A DNA stretch of 64,000 bases. Origin: Pedobacter sp. D749. GTDB taxonomy: Bacteria; Bacteroidota; Bacteroidia; Sphingobacteriales; Sphingobacteriaceae. The translations under genes were made by a program, and so were the position numbers. The DNA lies in NCBI RefSeq assembly GCF_019317285.1, contig NZ_CP079218.1, positions 5,518,001-5,582,000 of the forward strand, written 5' to 3'. The notes under the pieces are model-generated. The model was not told the DNA's origin. It did not search any database and saw only the letters and a program-made list of their open reading frames with translations. This document shows positions 8,946 to 16,646 of this stretch, piece after piece. Position 1 is the stretch's first letter. Every line of letters starts with the position of its first letter.

Positions 8946-9148
8946 TACATATAATCTTTAAAGTCTTCTAATGGTTCATCAAAATCAGCAGTCATTTTAA
9001 AGAAATCTTTGGCATAGCCAAATTGTCTTTCTTTCAGTTTCTTACTGTCTTTCGACTTTTTCTTTAGGGATGAGACAAAATCAGACACTTGCTTCTTCAA
9101 GTCTGAAGGCAATGAAGATATTTGGCTATATAATTGAATATCAGTCAT
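8945..9148 (-). CDS. DUF2281 antitoxin (VapB-like)
   Basis: A small protein (67 residues from the ATG at 9148; a GTG lies one codon upstream). DUF2281 proteins are the usual partners of this PIN-toxin class. The pattern QLYSQISSLPSDLKKQVSDF plus a C-terminal ADFDEPLEDFKDYM, which likely threads into the toxin, fits the family. It overlaps the toxin gene by one base. The pair lies within an otherwise housekeeping operon and may autoregulate from a local promoter, though none is obvious. Confidence 0.85.
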   Translation of the reverse strand: MTDIQLYSQISSLPSDLKKQVSDFVSSLKKKSKDSKKLKERQFGYAKDFFKMTADFDEPLEDFKDYM

Positions 9149-9184
9149 CACTCAAATATAAAGATTTCTGCTTTCTTTAGAAAA

Positions 9185-9751
9185 CTATTTCTTCAAAAAA
9201 TCTCCGACCAACTTCTCCGCTTCTGCACAAGCTGTACTCAGATCGTAATTTTTTAAAATCACATCAAACTTATCTGCATAAAGCAGTTCTTTTTCAGCTT
9301 TAATAAAACGTTCCTGTAATTTCTCCGGACTATCTGTTCCGCGACCACTTAAACGTTCTTTTAGAACATCTAATGAGGGTGGCTGAACAAAAATGGCTAA
9401 AGCATCTTCTTCATATTTTCTTTTCAAACGGATACCGCCTTCTACATCTATATCGAAAATTACATGTTTCCCATCATTCCAGATGCGCTCAATTTCTGAA
9501 CGTAAAGTGCCATAAAAAGTTCCGTTATAAACCTCTTCAAACTCCACAAATTCCTGGCGGGCTACTTTGTGCAAAAACTCTTCCTTGCTAATAAAATAAT
9601 AATCGTTTTCATGTGTTTCAGCACCCCTCAATTCGCGGGTAGTCGCAGAAATAGAGAAGCTCAGCTCAGGAAATTTCGTTAATAAATGATGTACTATAGT
9701 GGTTTTACCTGCTCCTGATGGTGCCGAAAATATGATTAATTTGCCTTGCAT
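9185..9751 (-). CDS. gmk: Guanylate kinase
   Basis: Phosphorylates GMP to GDP with ATP in the purine nucleotide pool. The P-loop is IIFSAPSGAGKTT at residues 6-18. GMP-binding and lid regions are recognisable (SISATTRELRGAETHENDYY, then DIDVEGG). Length of 188 residues is typical. It lies 58 bp downstream of the yicC-type gene in the conserved order. The gap holds a GC-rich dispersed-looking hairpin segment. Confidence 0.95.
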   Translation of the reverse strand: MQGKLIIFSAPSGAGKTTIVHHLLTKFPELSFSISATTRELRGAETHENDYYFISKEEFLHKVARQEFVEFEEVYNGTFYGTLRSEIERIWNDGKHVIFDIDVEGGIRLKRKYEEDALAIFVQPPSLDVLKERLSGRGTDSPEKLQERFIKAEKELLYADKFDVILKNYDLSTACAEAEKLVGDFLKK

Positions 9752-9809
9752 TTTTAAAAATTTTGCGATTGGCGTCTGGCGTTAAGCGCTTGTCGCTTTC
9801 CGCCTAACG

Positions 9810-10685
9810 CTACAACACATTCAGTAACTGTTCTTTTATCTTCTCTAATTCTTCTTTCATACCTACAACAAACTGTTGCATTTGGGCATCATTTGCTTTT
9901 GCTCCCATAGTATTAATCTCACGTCCAATTTCCTGAGAAATGAACCCCATTTTTTTACCATTTGCCTCTTTGCTTGCCAAAGTTTGTAAGAAATAATCGC
10001 AGTGGCTTTTTAAACGTGTTTTTTCTTCGGTGATGTCGATTTTATCGATGTAATAAATCAATTCCTGCTCGAAACGGTTCTGATCGATATTTACTTTGCC
10101 TACCGCATCGTCTAAAAACTGAGTAAACTTATCGCGGATTGCAGTAATCCTTTTAGGTTCTAATTCCTCAACTGATTTGAAATATGAAAGAATGTTTTTA
10201 ATTCTTAGTTCTAAATCGGCTTTTAAAACTGAGCCTTCATCTTCTCTGAATTTGTTAAAATTGGCCAAAGCCGAGTTGAAAATCTGAAATAAATTGTTCC
10301 ACTCATCTTCACTTACACTTTCTTCCTTGTAACTGATTACATCAGGAAAAGTTAATGCAGTTTGCAATAAGTTACTGCTGTCAGCCCCTAATTCGTTGTT
10401 AACGGCAATAAGCTGTTTGTAGTAATGACTTAATAGTGCGGTATTGATGGTCGCACCTGTAACTTCACCATTGGTGCGTTCTACATTGATGCTTAAACTT
10501 ACTTTTCCTCTTTCGATATCTTTACTGCAGATGTTGCGCAGGATCAACTCTTTATCGGAAAAAGCTTTAGGATATTTTAAATTCAGCTCCAGAAATTTAC
10601 TGTTGAGCGATTTGATTTCGACACTATACTTTGCGTTTGCATAATCGGCTGTTGCTAAGCCGTATCCTGTCATGGATTTTATCAT
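9810..10685 (-). CDS. YicC/YloC-type endoribonuclease
   Basis: Family of conserved proteins now viewed as endoribonucleases; E. coli YicC takes part in small-RNA turnover. The diagnostic N-terminus MIKSMTGYG is encoded at 10685; the open frame begins two codons earlier at a TTG. The C-terminal DUF1732 region ends with SQEIGREINTMGAKANDAQ. Length of 291 residues is normal. First gene of the yicC-gmk-(TA)-nadD-GH3 run on the minus strand. Confidence 0.9.
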   Translation of the reverse strand: MIKSMTGYGLATADYANAKYSVEIKSLNSKFLELNLKYPKAFSDKELILRNICSKDIERGKVSLSINVERTNGEVTGATINTALLSHYYKQLIAVNNELGADSSNLLQTALTFPDVISYKEESVSEDEWNNLFQIFNSALANFNKFREDEGSVLKADLELRIKNILSYFKSVEELEPKRITAIRDKFTQFLDDAVGKVNIDQNRFEQELIYYIDKIDITEEKTRLKSHCDYFLQTLASKEANGKKMGFISQEIGREINTMGAKANDAQMQQFVVGMKEELEKIKEQLLNVL

Positions 10686-11239
10686 GCGCAAAGATAGGGT
10701 TTTAAGCCGAAAGGAGAAATAATAATGGGAAAGGAGCAGAGCTATAGCTCGTATAATAAAACATTTTTTATTTAGAAAATCAGCGTTTAGTGTTTCTTTG
10801 AGAATTGCAGCCCCGCTTTATGCTTTATCCCAATTTCATTAAGTTAAGGGTTTTTAGCCACAGATGCGCATAGATAAACACGGATTTTCATATCTGTGCG
10901 CATCCTTTCTCTCTGTGGTTAAATTATTTTCTTATGCCTAATGGCTTAACTTAATGACATTGCACTTTTATACCGATGAAAAATCGCGATTCCCGCTGCA
11001 TCAGATAGCTAGCCGATCGGGTTATGTACAATGAGGAGTAGTTTTTGGCAGGAGCCTGTTACCTAGAAGGTGCAGAACCTCTGCTCGTAAATGTGGCAAA
11101 CTATGAGCATGAGCAGAAAGAATACTATTGCCGAATACAGTAGATAAAATCCGCCAATAATTTTCTCATAGGCATTAACGTTTCTTTAACAGTTTGCAAG
11201 GTTAACAAATGTTAATTTTACAAAAAATATCTTATAGAT
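10686..11239. other. Intergenic region with a MITE-like palindrome and a possible gene relic
   Basis: No intact gene is seen. It holds the 132-bp palindrome at 10831-10962. Downstream, a plus-strand frame from 11042 to 11143 reads LAGACYLEGAEPLLVN, then VANYEHEQKEYYC, after a stop at 11039; it looks protein-like and may be a decayed gene, but I recognise no family. The last about 80 bp before 11240 are AT-rich and probably hold the promoter of the tandem paralogs. Confidence 0.45.
10831..10962. repeat. MITE-like palindromic element
   Basis: The ends CAATTTCATTAAGTTAAG (10831-10848) and CTTAACTTAATGACATTG (10945-10962) are inverted copies matching at 17 of 18 positions. Nested inside, CCACAGA at 10858 pairs with TCTGTGG at 10912, a relative of the repeat at 4067-4137. 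No ORF is inside. The shape is that of a non-autonomous repeat. Confidence 0.65.
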
Positions 11240-11953
11240 ATGAAAGCATTTTTGATCATGTTATCACTTTCATTGCTATTGTTCATTTTACCTAAAAAAA
11301 CGCTCGCTCAAATTACATCAGCTAAAGGAGTTATTTTAGAAAAAGGAACCCAGATCCGTATTGCTTTAGCTGTAGTGACCAATATTAATAATAAACAAGC
11401 TGTAGGAAGTAACGATATGGGGTTCTTTCAGGTAAAAGCCAAACCAGGCGATACCCTATTGATTACAAAAAGGCATTTCGATAATATTTATGTGGTCGTG
11501 CCTGGCAATCAGGATTTGGTTATTAACTTGGTTAGGGCTGATATGCTGCTGGATGATGTAACAATTAAGGCAGAAAACAAACAACAAAACCTATCAGCTG
11601 TTAGGTTAGAACACCGTAAGAAAACTTATTTTTATGGTAAAAAGAAAAACCCGCTTTATTATGTGCGTTACCCGTTGGCTGCAATAATGGAGCTGTTTAG
11701 CACAGAACGGAAAAATGCAAAACGTTTTGATCATTATTATGATAACGAGACAAAAGAGTTAGAAATAGACCGATTTTTCAATGTTAGTCTGGTTAAAAAC
11801 AACACCAGTTTAACAGGAAAGCAAATGAATAAGTTTATGTTAGATTATAGACCGAAGCATAAACAGATTAAAAACTGGAACACCTACGATGCAGCTAATT
11901 ACATCAAAAGATCTGCAAAACAGTATTTAGATACTTTAAACACCTCATTATAA
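11240..11953 (+). CDS. Secreted carboxypeptidase-regulatory-like protein, paralog 1
   Basis: A 237-residue protein with a signal peptide (MKAFLIMLSLSLLLFILP...TLAQ). Residues 26-110 resemble the CarboxypepD_reg-like beta-sandwich found at the front of TonB receptors: KGVILEKGTQIRIALAVVTN, GSNDMGFFQVKAKPGDTL, then LLDDVTIK. The C-terminal half is family-specific (FFNVSLVKNNTSLTGKQMNK, then YDAANYIKRSAKQYLDTL). No plug or barrel follows, so it is not a receptor. First of three tandem copies spaced by 3 and 6 bp. The function is unknown. Confidence 0.75.
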   Translation: MKAFLIMLSLSLLLFILPKKTLAQITSAKGVILEKGTQIRIALAVVTNINNKQAVGSNDMGFFQVKAKPGDTLLITKRHFDNIYVVVPGNQDLVINLVRADMLLDDVTIKAENKQQNLSAVRLEHRKKTYFYGKKKNPLYYVRYPLAAIMELFSTERKNAKRFDHYYDNETKELEIDRFFNVSLVKNNTSLTGKQMNKFMLDYRPKHKQIKNWNTYDAANYIKRSAKQYLDTLNTSL

Positions 11954-11956
11954 TAA

Positions 11957-12673
11957 ATGAAATATTTAAAATCTATTCTGTTACTCATTATCTTAGTGCA
12001 AGGCTTAGCCGTCACGGCACAGGATTTTGTGCTGAAAGGTGTAGTAATCGAAAAAGGTTCAAATGTGCGGATTGCTCTGGCCAGTATTACGAACATCCGC
12101 AGTAAGACGGGTGCAACCAGTAACGATATTGGCATATTTCAGTTAAATGCCCGGATTGGAGATACACTGTTTATTCAAAAAAGAAATCTGAATGAGCAAA
12201 AGATAGTGGTTAAAACAAATGATGACCTGGTTGTTTATCTGATCAGGGGAAGTACCATGCTAGACGAGGTTACGGTTAAAGGGCAGACCAAGAAGCAGGA
12301 GATGGAAAATATTAAGCGCGATTTGAAGCACAACGGCTCTTTTTATGCCGGTAAACCGCCATTAATTTTATTAAATCCCTTCGGTGGTAACCCAATAACT
12401 TTTTTTTATGAGCTTTTTGGAAAAACGCCAACCAGAGCACGTAATTTTAACCGTTATTATAAAAAAGAACTAAGTTTGATCGAGGTAGACAAATTTTTTA
12501 ATAAAAGTTTGGTGTCGAATAATACTTCCTTAACCGGGAAAGATCTGGACAAGTTTTTGCTTGATTATTACCCAACACGTAGCATGACTCTTAATTGGAG
12601 CAATTACGATGCTGTTAAATATATCAAAGAATCGGCTAAGAAATATAGCGATACTTTGAAATACACAAATTAA
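11957..12673 (+). CDS. Secreted carboxypeptidase-regulatory-like protein, paralog 2
   Basis: A 238-residue copy of the same architecture. The signal peptide ends LAVTAQ; the N-terminal domain reads KGVVIEKGSNVRIALASITN, then GDTLFIQKRNL and MLDEVTVKGQ. The C-terminal block is FFNKSLVSNNTSLTGKDLDK, then YDAVKYIKESAKKYSDTL. It starts 3 bp after paralog 1 and so is surely co-transcribed. By eye it is closer to paralog 3 in the N-terminal domain and to paralog 1 in the C-terminal block. No function can be assigned. Confidence 0.75.
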   Translation: MKYLKSILLLIILVQGLAVTAQDFVLKGVVIEKGSNVRIALASITNIRSKTGATSNDIGIFQLNARIGDTLFIQKRNLNEQKIVVKTNDDLVVYLIRGSTMLDEVTVKGQTKKQEMENIKRDLKHNGSFYAGKPPLILLNPFGGNPITFFYELFGKTPTRARNFNRYYKKELSLIEVDKFFNKSLVSNNTSLTGKDLDKFLLDYYPTRSMTLNWSNYDAVKYIKESAKKYSDTLKYTN

Positions 12674-12679
12674 CACACC

Positions 12680-13390
12680 ATGAAAAATTTTAAATTTGCC
12701 TTTATACTCTTCGTTTTTACCTCAGTCAGTTTCTTCGCAAACGCGCAGGATTTTATTGTGAAAGGTGTGGTGATTGAAAAAGGCTCAAATATCAGAATTG
12801 CATTATCAGAAATTACCAACCTGCGGACGGGAATAGGTGTAGGAAGCAATGATATTGGTCTATTTCAGTTAAAAGCGAGAATCGGTGATACGCTGTTGGT
12901 AATCAAAAGAGATCTGATCGATCAGCGTGTAGTGGTAAACAGCGAAAAAGATCTGGTTATTTATCTGGTTAGAGGAAGCACCACCCTGGATGATGTAACC
13001 ATCAGAGGAAATACCAAAAAACAGGATCTGGATGAAATTAAGCGGGAGTTTAAAAACAAGGGGGTGTACAACGGAGGTAAAACAACGGTTTTGTCTGCCA
13101 TATTTAGCCCCTTAAATGCTTTGTATAACCTCCTTGGTAGCGATCCTAAAAATGCACGGAGATTTGGCAGGTATGCTGATAATGAAATCAAGCAATCGCA
13201 GATTGATGTGTATTTTAACCAGAGCATTATTAAAAACAATACAGAATTAAGAGGCGATACCTTAGAAAAGTACATGCTAAACTGCCGGCCCGAATTTGAT
13301 AAAGCGCAATACTGGAACAGTTACGATTATATTAAATACATTAAAGAATCCTCAAAGAAATTTACAGATACGCTTGGAAAAGGAAAGTAA
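12680..13390 (+). CDS. Secreted carboxypeptidase-regulatory-like protein, paralog 3
   Basis: A 236-residue third copy with signal peptide ending FFANAQ. The domain core is KGVVIEKGSNIRIALSEITN, GSNDIGLFQLKARIGDTL and TLDDVTIRGN. The C-terminal block is more diverged: FNQSIIKNNTELRGDTLEKY, then YDYIKYIKESSKKFTDTL. Conserved SNDxGxFQ and NNTxLxGxxLxK segments across all three mark likely functional sites. It ends the three-gene unit; the convergent rnc gene follows after 194 bp. No clear terminator hairpin was found. Confidence 0.75.
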   Translation: MKNFKFAFILFVFTSVSFFANAQDFIVKGVVIEKGSNIRIALSEITNLRTGIGVGSNDIGLFQLKARIGDTLLVIKRDLIDQRVVVNSEKDLVIYLVRGSTTLDDVTIRGNTKKQDLDEIKREFKNKGVYNGGKTTVLSAIFSPLNALYNLLGSDPKNARRFGRYADNEIKQSQIDVYFNQSIIKNNTELRGDTLEKYMLNCRPEFDKAQYWNSYDYIKYIKESSKKFTDTLGKGK

Positions 13391-13584
13391 GGATTAGTCC
13401 TGAGTTTTGAGTTGGACGTTTGGGTGTATAGAATAAAGTCCGAAGTCCGGTGTCGGAGGTCTGAAGTTTTAACCCGTATCGACAATTAATCGATTATTTC
13501 CAACAATTTAACAATCCCAGCAATAAAGCAATTAAGTTTAAGATCGTAAACAGCTAACCCAATGGTAAGTGAACCAGTGAAATT

Positions 13585-14313
13585 TTATATACTCAATGTT
13601 TCGCAAGCTTTTTCAGCTGCTAATTTTTCAGCGTTTTTCTTGTTGTAATCTCTTCCGGTACCTACTTTTTCGCCTTCTACTACCGCACTAATGGTAAATA
13701 GTTTGGCACTTTCGCCTTCACCATTTTCAGCCAGTTCGAACAATACATCCTTACCATGGCGTTGGCACCACTCAATTAATTTACTTTTAAAATTGGTTTC
13801 AGTAAGTTCCAGGGTATGAATATCGATATGGGGTTTTACAATTCTGCGCAATAAAAACTCTTTGGTAAAATTGTACCCTTTATCCATATAAATGGCACCT
13901 ATAATGGCTTCAAAAGCATCGCCCAACATCGAATTGTGTTTGGTTTGTATGCTCACTGATCGTTGATCAAACTGGATAAGTTTATCAAAACCAATTTTTT
14001 TCGCCAACTGATTTAAATTAGCCCGGTTTACAATCTTCGAGCGCATTTCGGTTAAAAAACCTTCTTCTTTATAGGGATAATGTTTAAAAAGCAGCTCTGC
14101 TATTACAGAGCCGAGAACAGCGTCGCCTAAAAATTCCAGGCGCTCGTTGCTGCTCCTGCTTCCATTTTTTAGGATTTTTGCTGCAGAACGATGTCTGAAC
14201 GCCATTTTATAGAGCGTAACATTGCCTGGAACAAAGCCTAAAATGTTTTTCAGCTTTTTAACAAACTCCTTTTCAGGAGAGAGATAAAGTTTATATAATT
14301 TTAATATCGGCAT
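13585..14313 (-). CDS. rnc: Ribonuclease III
   Basis: Double-strand-specific endoribonuclease for rRNA processing and RNA turnover. The catalytic signature NERLEFLGDAVLGS and the second acidic site GDAFEAIIGAIYMDKG are intact. A C-terminal dsRNA-binding domain follows (FKSKLIEWCQRHGK through KNAEKLAAEKACETL). Length of 242 residues is normal. It lies downstream of fabF and acpP on the same strand, an order common in Bacteroidota; the 95-bp gap may hold its own promoter. Confidence 0.95.
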   Translation of the reverse strand: MPILKLYKLYLSPEKEFVKKLKNILGFVPGNVTLYKMAFRHRSAAKILKNGSRSSNERLEFLGDAVLGSVIAELLFKHYPYKEEGFLTEMRSKIVNRANLNQLAKKIGFDKLIQFDQRSVSIQTKHNSMLGDAFEAIIGAIYMDKGYNFTKEFLLRRIVKPHIDIHTLELTETNFKSKLIEWCQRHGKDVLFELAENGEGESAKLFTISAVVEGEKVGTGRDYNKKNAEKLAAEKACETLSI

Positions 14314-14408
14314 TAAATAAATAACACAATTAACGGCTAATCAGCATATTTAACTAAGTTATCTATTTTTAATTAGCATACAAAATTATATAGCAGTGCT
14401 GTTCTAAA

Positions 14409-15662
14409 TTAATCTTCGTATTTCTTGAAAATAACAGAAGCATTATGGCCACCAAAACCGAATGTATTACTTAAAGCAGCTCTAACAGTACGTTTTTGTG
14501 CTTTGTTAAAAGTAAAATTCAATTTAGGGTCAAATGCAGGATCATCTGTAAAGTGATTGATTGTTGGAGGAACTATATCATTTTTAACAGAAAGAATTGC
14601 TGCAATAGCCTCAATAGCTCCGGCGGCACCCAAAAGGTGACCAGTCATTGATTTGGTTGAGCTAATGTTTAAGCGATAAGCATCCTCACCAAATAATGTA
14701 CCAATGGCTTTGGTTTCACTAATATCACCTAGTGGAGTAGAAGTGCCGTGTACATTGATATAATCTATATCAGCAGTTGTTAAACCAGCATCTTTCAGTG
14801 CATTAGTCATTACCATTCTAGCGCCCAAACCTTCAGGATGAGGTGCTGTGATGTGATTCGCATCTGCACTCATTCCACCGCCTACAAGTTCTGCATAAAT
14901 TTTTGCGCCTCTTGCTTTTGCGTGTTCAAGTTCTTCTAAAATAATGGTTCCTGCACCTTCACCAGCTACGAAGCCATCACGGTCTTTATCAAAAGGACGC
15001 GATGCCGTTGCCGGATCTTCGTTACGTGTTGATAATGCATGCATGGCATTAAAACCACCCATACCTGCCTCATTGATGATTGCTTCAGAACCACCGCTGA
15101 TAATTACATCAGCCATACCCAAACGGATATAGTTAAATGCATCTATCATTGCATTTGTTGAAGAAGCACATGCCGAAACAGTTGCAAAATTTGGCCCACG
15201 TAGGCCGTATTTGATAGAGATATGCCCTGGAGCAATATCTACGATCATTTTAGGGATAAAAAATGGATTGTATCTTGGCGTGCCATCTCCCTTGGCGAAA
15301 TTCGAAATCTCATCCAAAAAAGTTTTCAATCCACCTATGCCTGCACCCCAGATTACTCCGATCCGATTGGTATCTAATTTTTCAAAATCAAAACCACCAT
15401 CTTTCACAGCCTCATCTGTTGCTACAAGAGCATATTGTACAAACGGATCTAGCTTGCGGGCTTCTTTTTTCTCCAGAAAGTCTTCAGGATTAAAATTTTT
15501 AACCTCACATGCGAATTTGGTCTTGAACTTTTCAGTGTCAAAACCCTTAATAGGAGCAGCGCCACTCACCCCGTTAGTCAATCCTTCCCAAAAATCGGGA
15601 ACATTATTGCCTATAGGAGTGAGCGCACCCAACCCTGTTACTACTACTCTTTTTAATTCCAT
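14409..15662 (-). CDS. fabF: 3-oxoacyl-[acyl-carrier-protein] synthase II
   Basis: Condensing enzyme of fatty-acid elongation (malonyl-ACP plus acyl-ACP). The Cys-His-His triad is visible: VSACASSTNA (Cys), NVHGTSTPLGD (His) and SMTGHLLGAAGAIEA (His). The N-terminus MELKRVVVTGLGALTPIGN is diagnostic, and the C-terminal NTFGFGGHNASVIF glycine-rich segment is present. Length of 417 residues fits FabF. It starts 21 bp after acpP and is certainly co-transcribed with it. Confidence 0.96.
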   Translation of the reverse strand: MELKRVVVTGLGALTPIGNNVPDFWEGLTNGVSGAAPIKGFDTEKFKTKFACEVKNFNPEDFLEKKEARKLDPFVQYALVATDEAVKDGGFDFEKLDTNRIGVIWGAGIGGLKTFLDEISNFAKGDGTPRYNPFFIPKMIVDIAPGHISIKYGLRGPNFATVSACASSTNAMIDAFNYIRLGMADVIISGGSEAIINEAGMGGFNAMHALSTRNEDPATASRPFDKDRDGFVAGEGAGTIILEELEHAKARGAKIYAELVGGGMSADANHITAPHPEGLGARMVMTNALKDAGLTTADIDYINVHGTSTPLGDISETKAIGTLFGEDAYRLNISSTKSMTGHLLGAAGAIEAIAAILSVKNDIVPPTINHFTDDPAFDPKLNFTFNKAQKRTVRAALSNTFGFGGHNASVIFKKYED

Positions 15663-15683
15663 TTATACTGAAAAAGCGTAATT

Positions 15684-15920
15684 CTATTTAACGTTTTTTT
15701 CCAAATAAGCAATCGCCTGGCCAACTGTACCGATGGTTTCAGCCTGATCATCAGGAATAGCTACATTGAATTCTTTTTCAAATTCCATAATCAACTCTAC
15801 GGTATCTAAAGAATCTGCACCTAAATCGTTGGTGAATGAAGCCTCTGGCGTAACTTCGCTTTCGTCAACACCTAGTTTTTCTACGATAATAGCCTTAACT
15901 CTTGAAGCAATATCAGACAT
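15684..15920 (-). CDS. acpP: Acyl carrier protein
   Basis: A 78-residue carrier of growing acyl chains as phosphopantetheine thioesters. The prosthetic-group attachment motif GADSLDTVELIM contains the modified Ser. The acidic four-helix sequence and length are typical. First gene of acpP-fabF-rnc; it diverges from the IPExxxVDY gene across 158 bp. Confidence 0.97.
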   Translation of the reverse strand: MSDIASRVKAIIVEKLGVDESEVTPEASFTNDLGADSLDTVELIMEFEKEFNVAIPDDQAETIGTVGQAIAYLEKNVK

Positions 15921-16078
15921 AATTTTATAATTTAATGGTTAAATAATTCTGTGCAAAGAAAAATAAATTCTTACAATTTTCAAATGTTTTTATTTCGATA
16001 CGTAATTTTGGTACCTCAATAACACAGCGAATATAGAATTAGTTTTTTAATTTCGTTCTGTAAATAATTTATTTCGCT

Positions 16079-16498
16079 TTGAATAAGACTTACCTAAAAC
16101 TTACCTTAGACCTTGATTTTATACTAATTGCGATCACAGCACCCCTAAAAGACTATGTGCTTTGCCACAAAATTAATACCCGGTTAAATACACAATTTGA
16201 AAAAATAGAAGATCACGAAATATTTTTTAATATCGACGAACCGGCCTGGTCTTTCTCTAAATATTACTTTTTTGTAGAGCAAGGTGAGGTAGAATACTAC
16301 TTAATTTGCAATAAAAGCAGCGATGGTTTTCTAATTCCAGAGATGAGCAAAGTTGATTTTTTTATTATTATTAAAGAATTTATTGATAAGGAAGACTTGG
16401 ATTATTTAATTAATGGACTGAATAAACTGCCTGATATACAGGTAGCTGCAAAGATAGATCCGGCTAAATTAAAAAGCCGTGAGAATTTGGTAATATAA
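16079..16498 (+). CDS. IPExxxVDY family protein
   Basis: A 139-residue cytosolic protein of a Bacteroidota-specific family named for its motif, seen here as IPEMSKVDFFI. Function is unknown. It lies directly before pyk and divergent from acpP, the typical placement in the phylum. The start must be the TTG at 16079 (LNKTYLKLTLDL): an in-frame stop lies 18 bases upstream and no ATG occurs in the conserved N-terminal region. Confidence 0.8.
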   Translation: MNKTYLKLTLDLDFILIAITAPLKDYVLCHKINTRLNTQFEKIEDHEIFFNIDEPAWSFSKYYFFVEQGEVEYYLICNKSSDGFLIPEMSKVDFFIIIKEFIDKEDLDYLINGLNKLPDIQVAAKIDPAKLKSRENLVI

Positions 16499-16603
16499 AA
16501 ATTATATACATGGTGTATTAAATACACTATATTTGACGGTTACAAACAAAGAACAAAAAAACAAAATATATAAAATTTAATGCAGTTTGATTATTTTAGA
16601 TAA

Positions 16604-16611
16604 TAATTTTG
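16604..16611 (+). promoter_or_regulatory. -7 promoter element TAATTTTG for pyk
   Basis: Exact TAnnTTTG match 35 bp upstream of the pyk ATG, giving a leader of roughly 29 nt. A TTG at 16587 is 14 bp upstream, a short spacing for a -33 element. Confidence 0.5.
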
Positions 16612-16646
16612 CTTTCTTAAACTGCATTGCTAAAATCAATTAATAA

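Noticed and set aside
15211..15681. 156-residue ORF opposite fabF
   Set aside because: Antisense shadow of a conserved enzyme; Pro/Ser-rich and without family resemblance.
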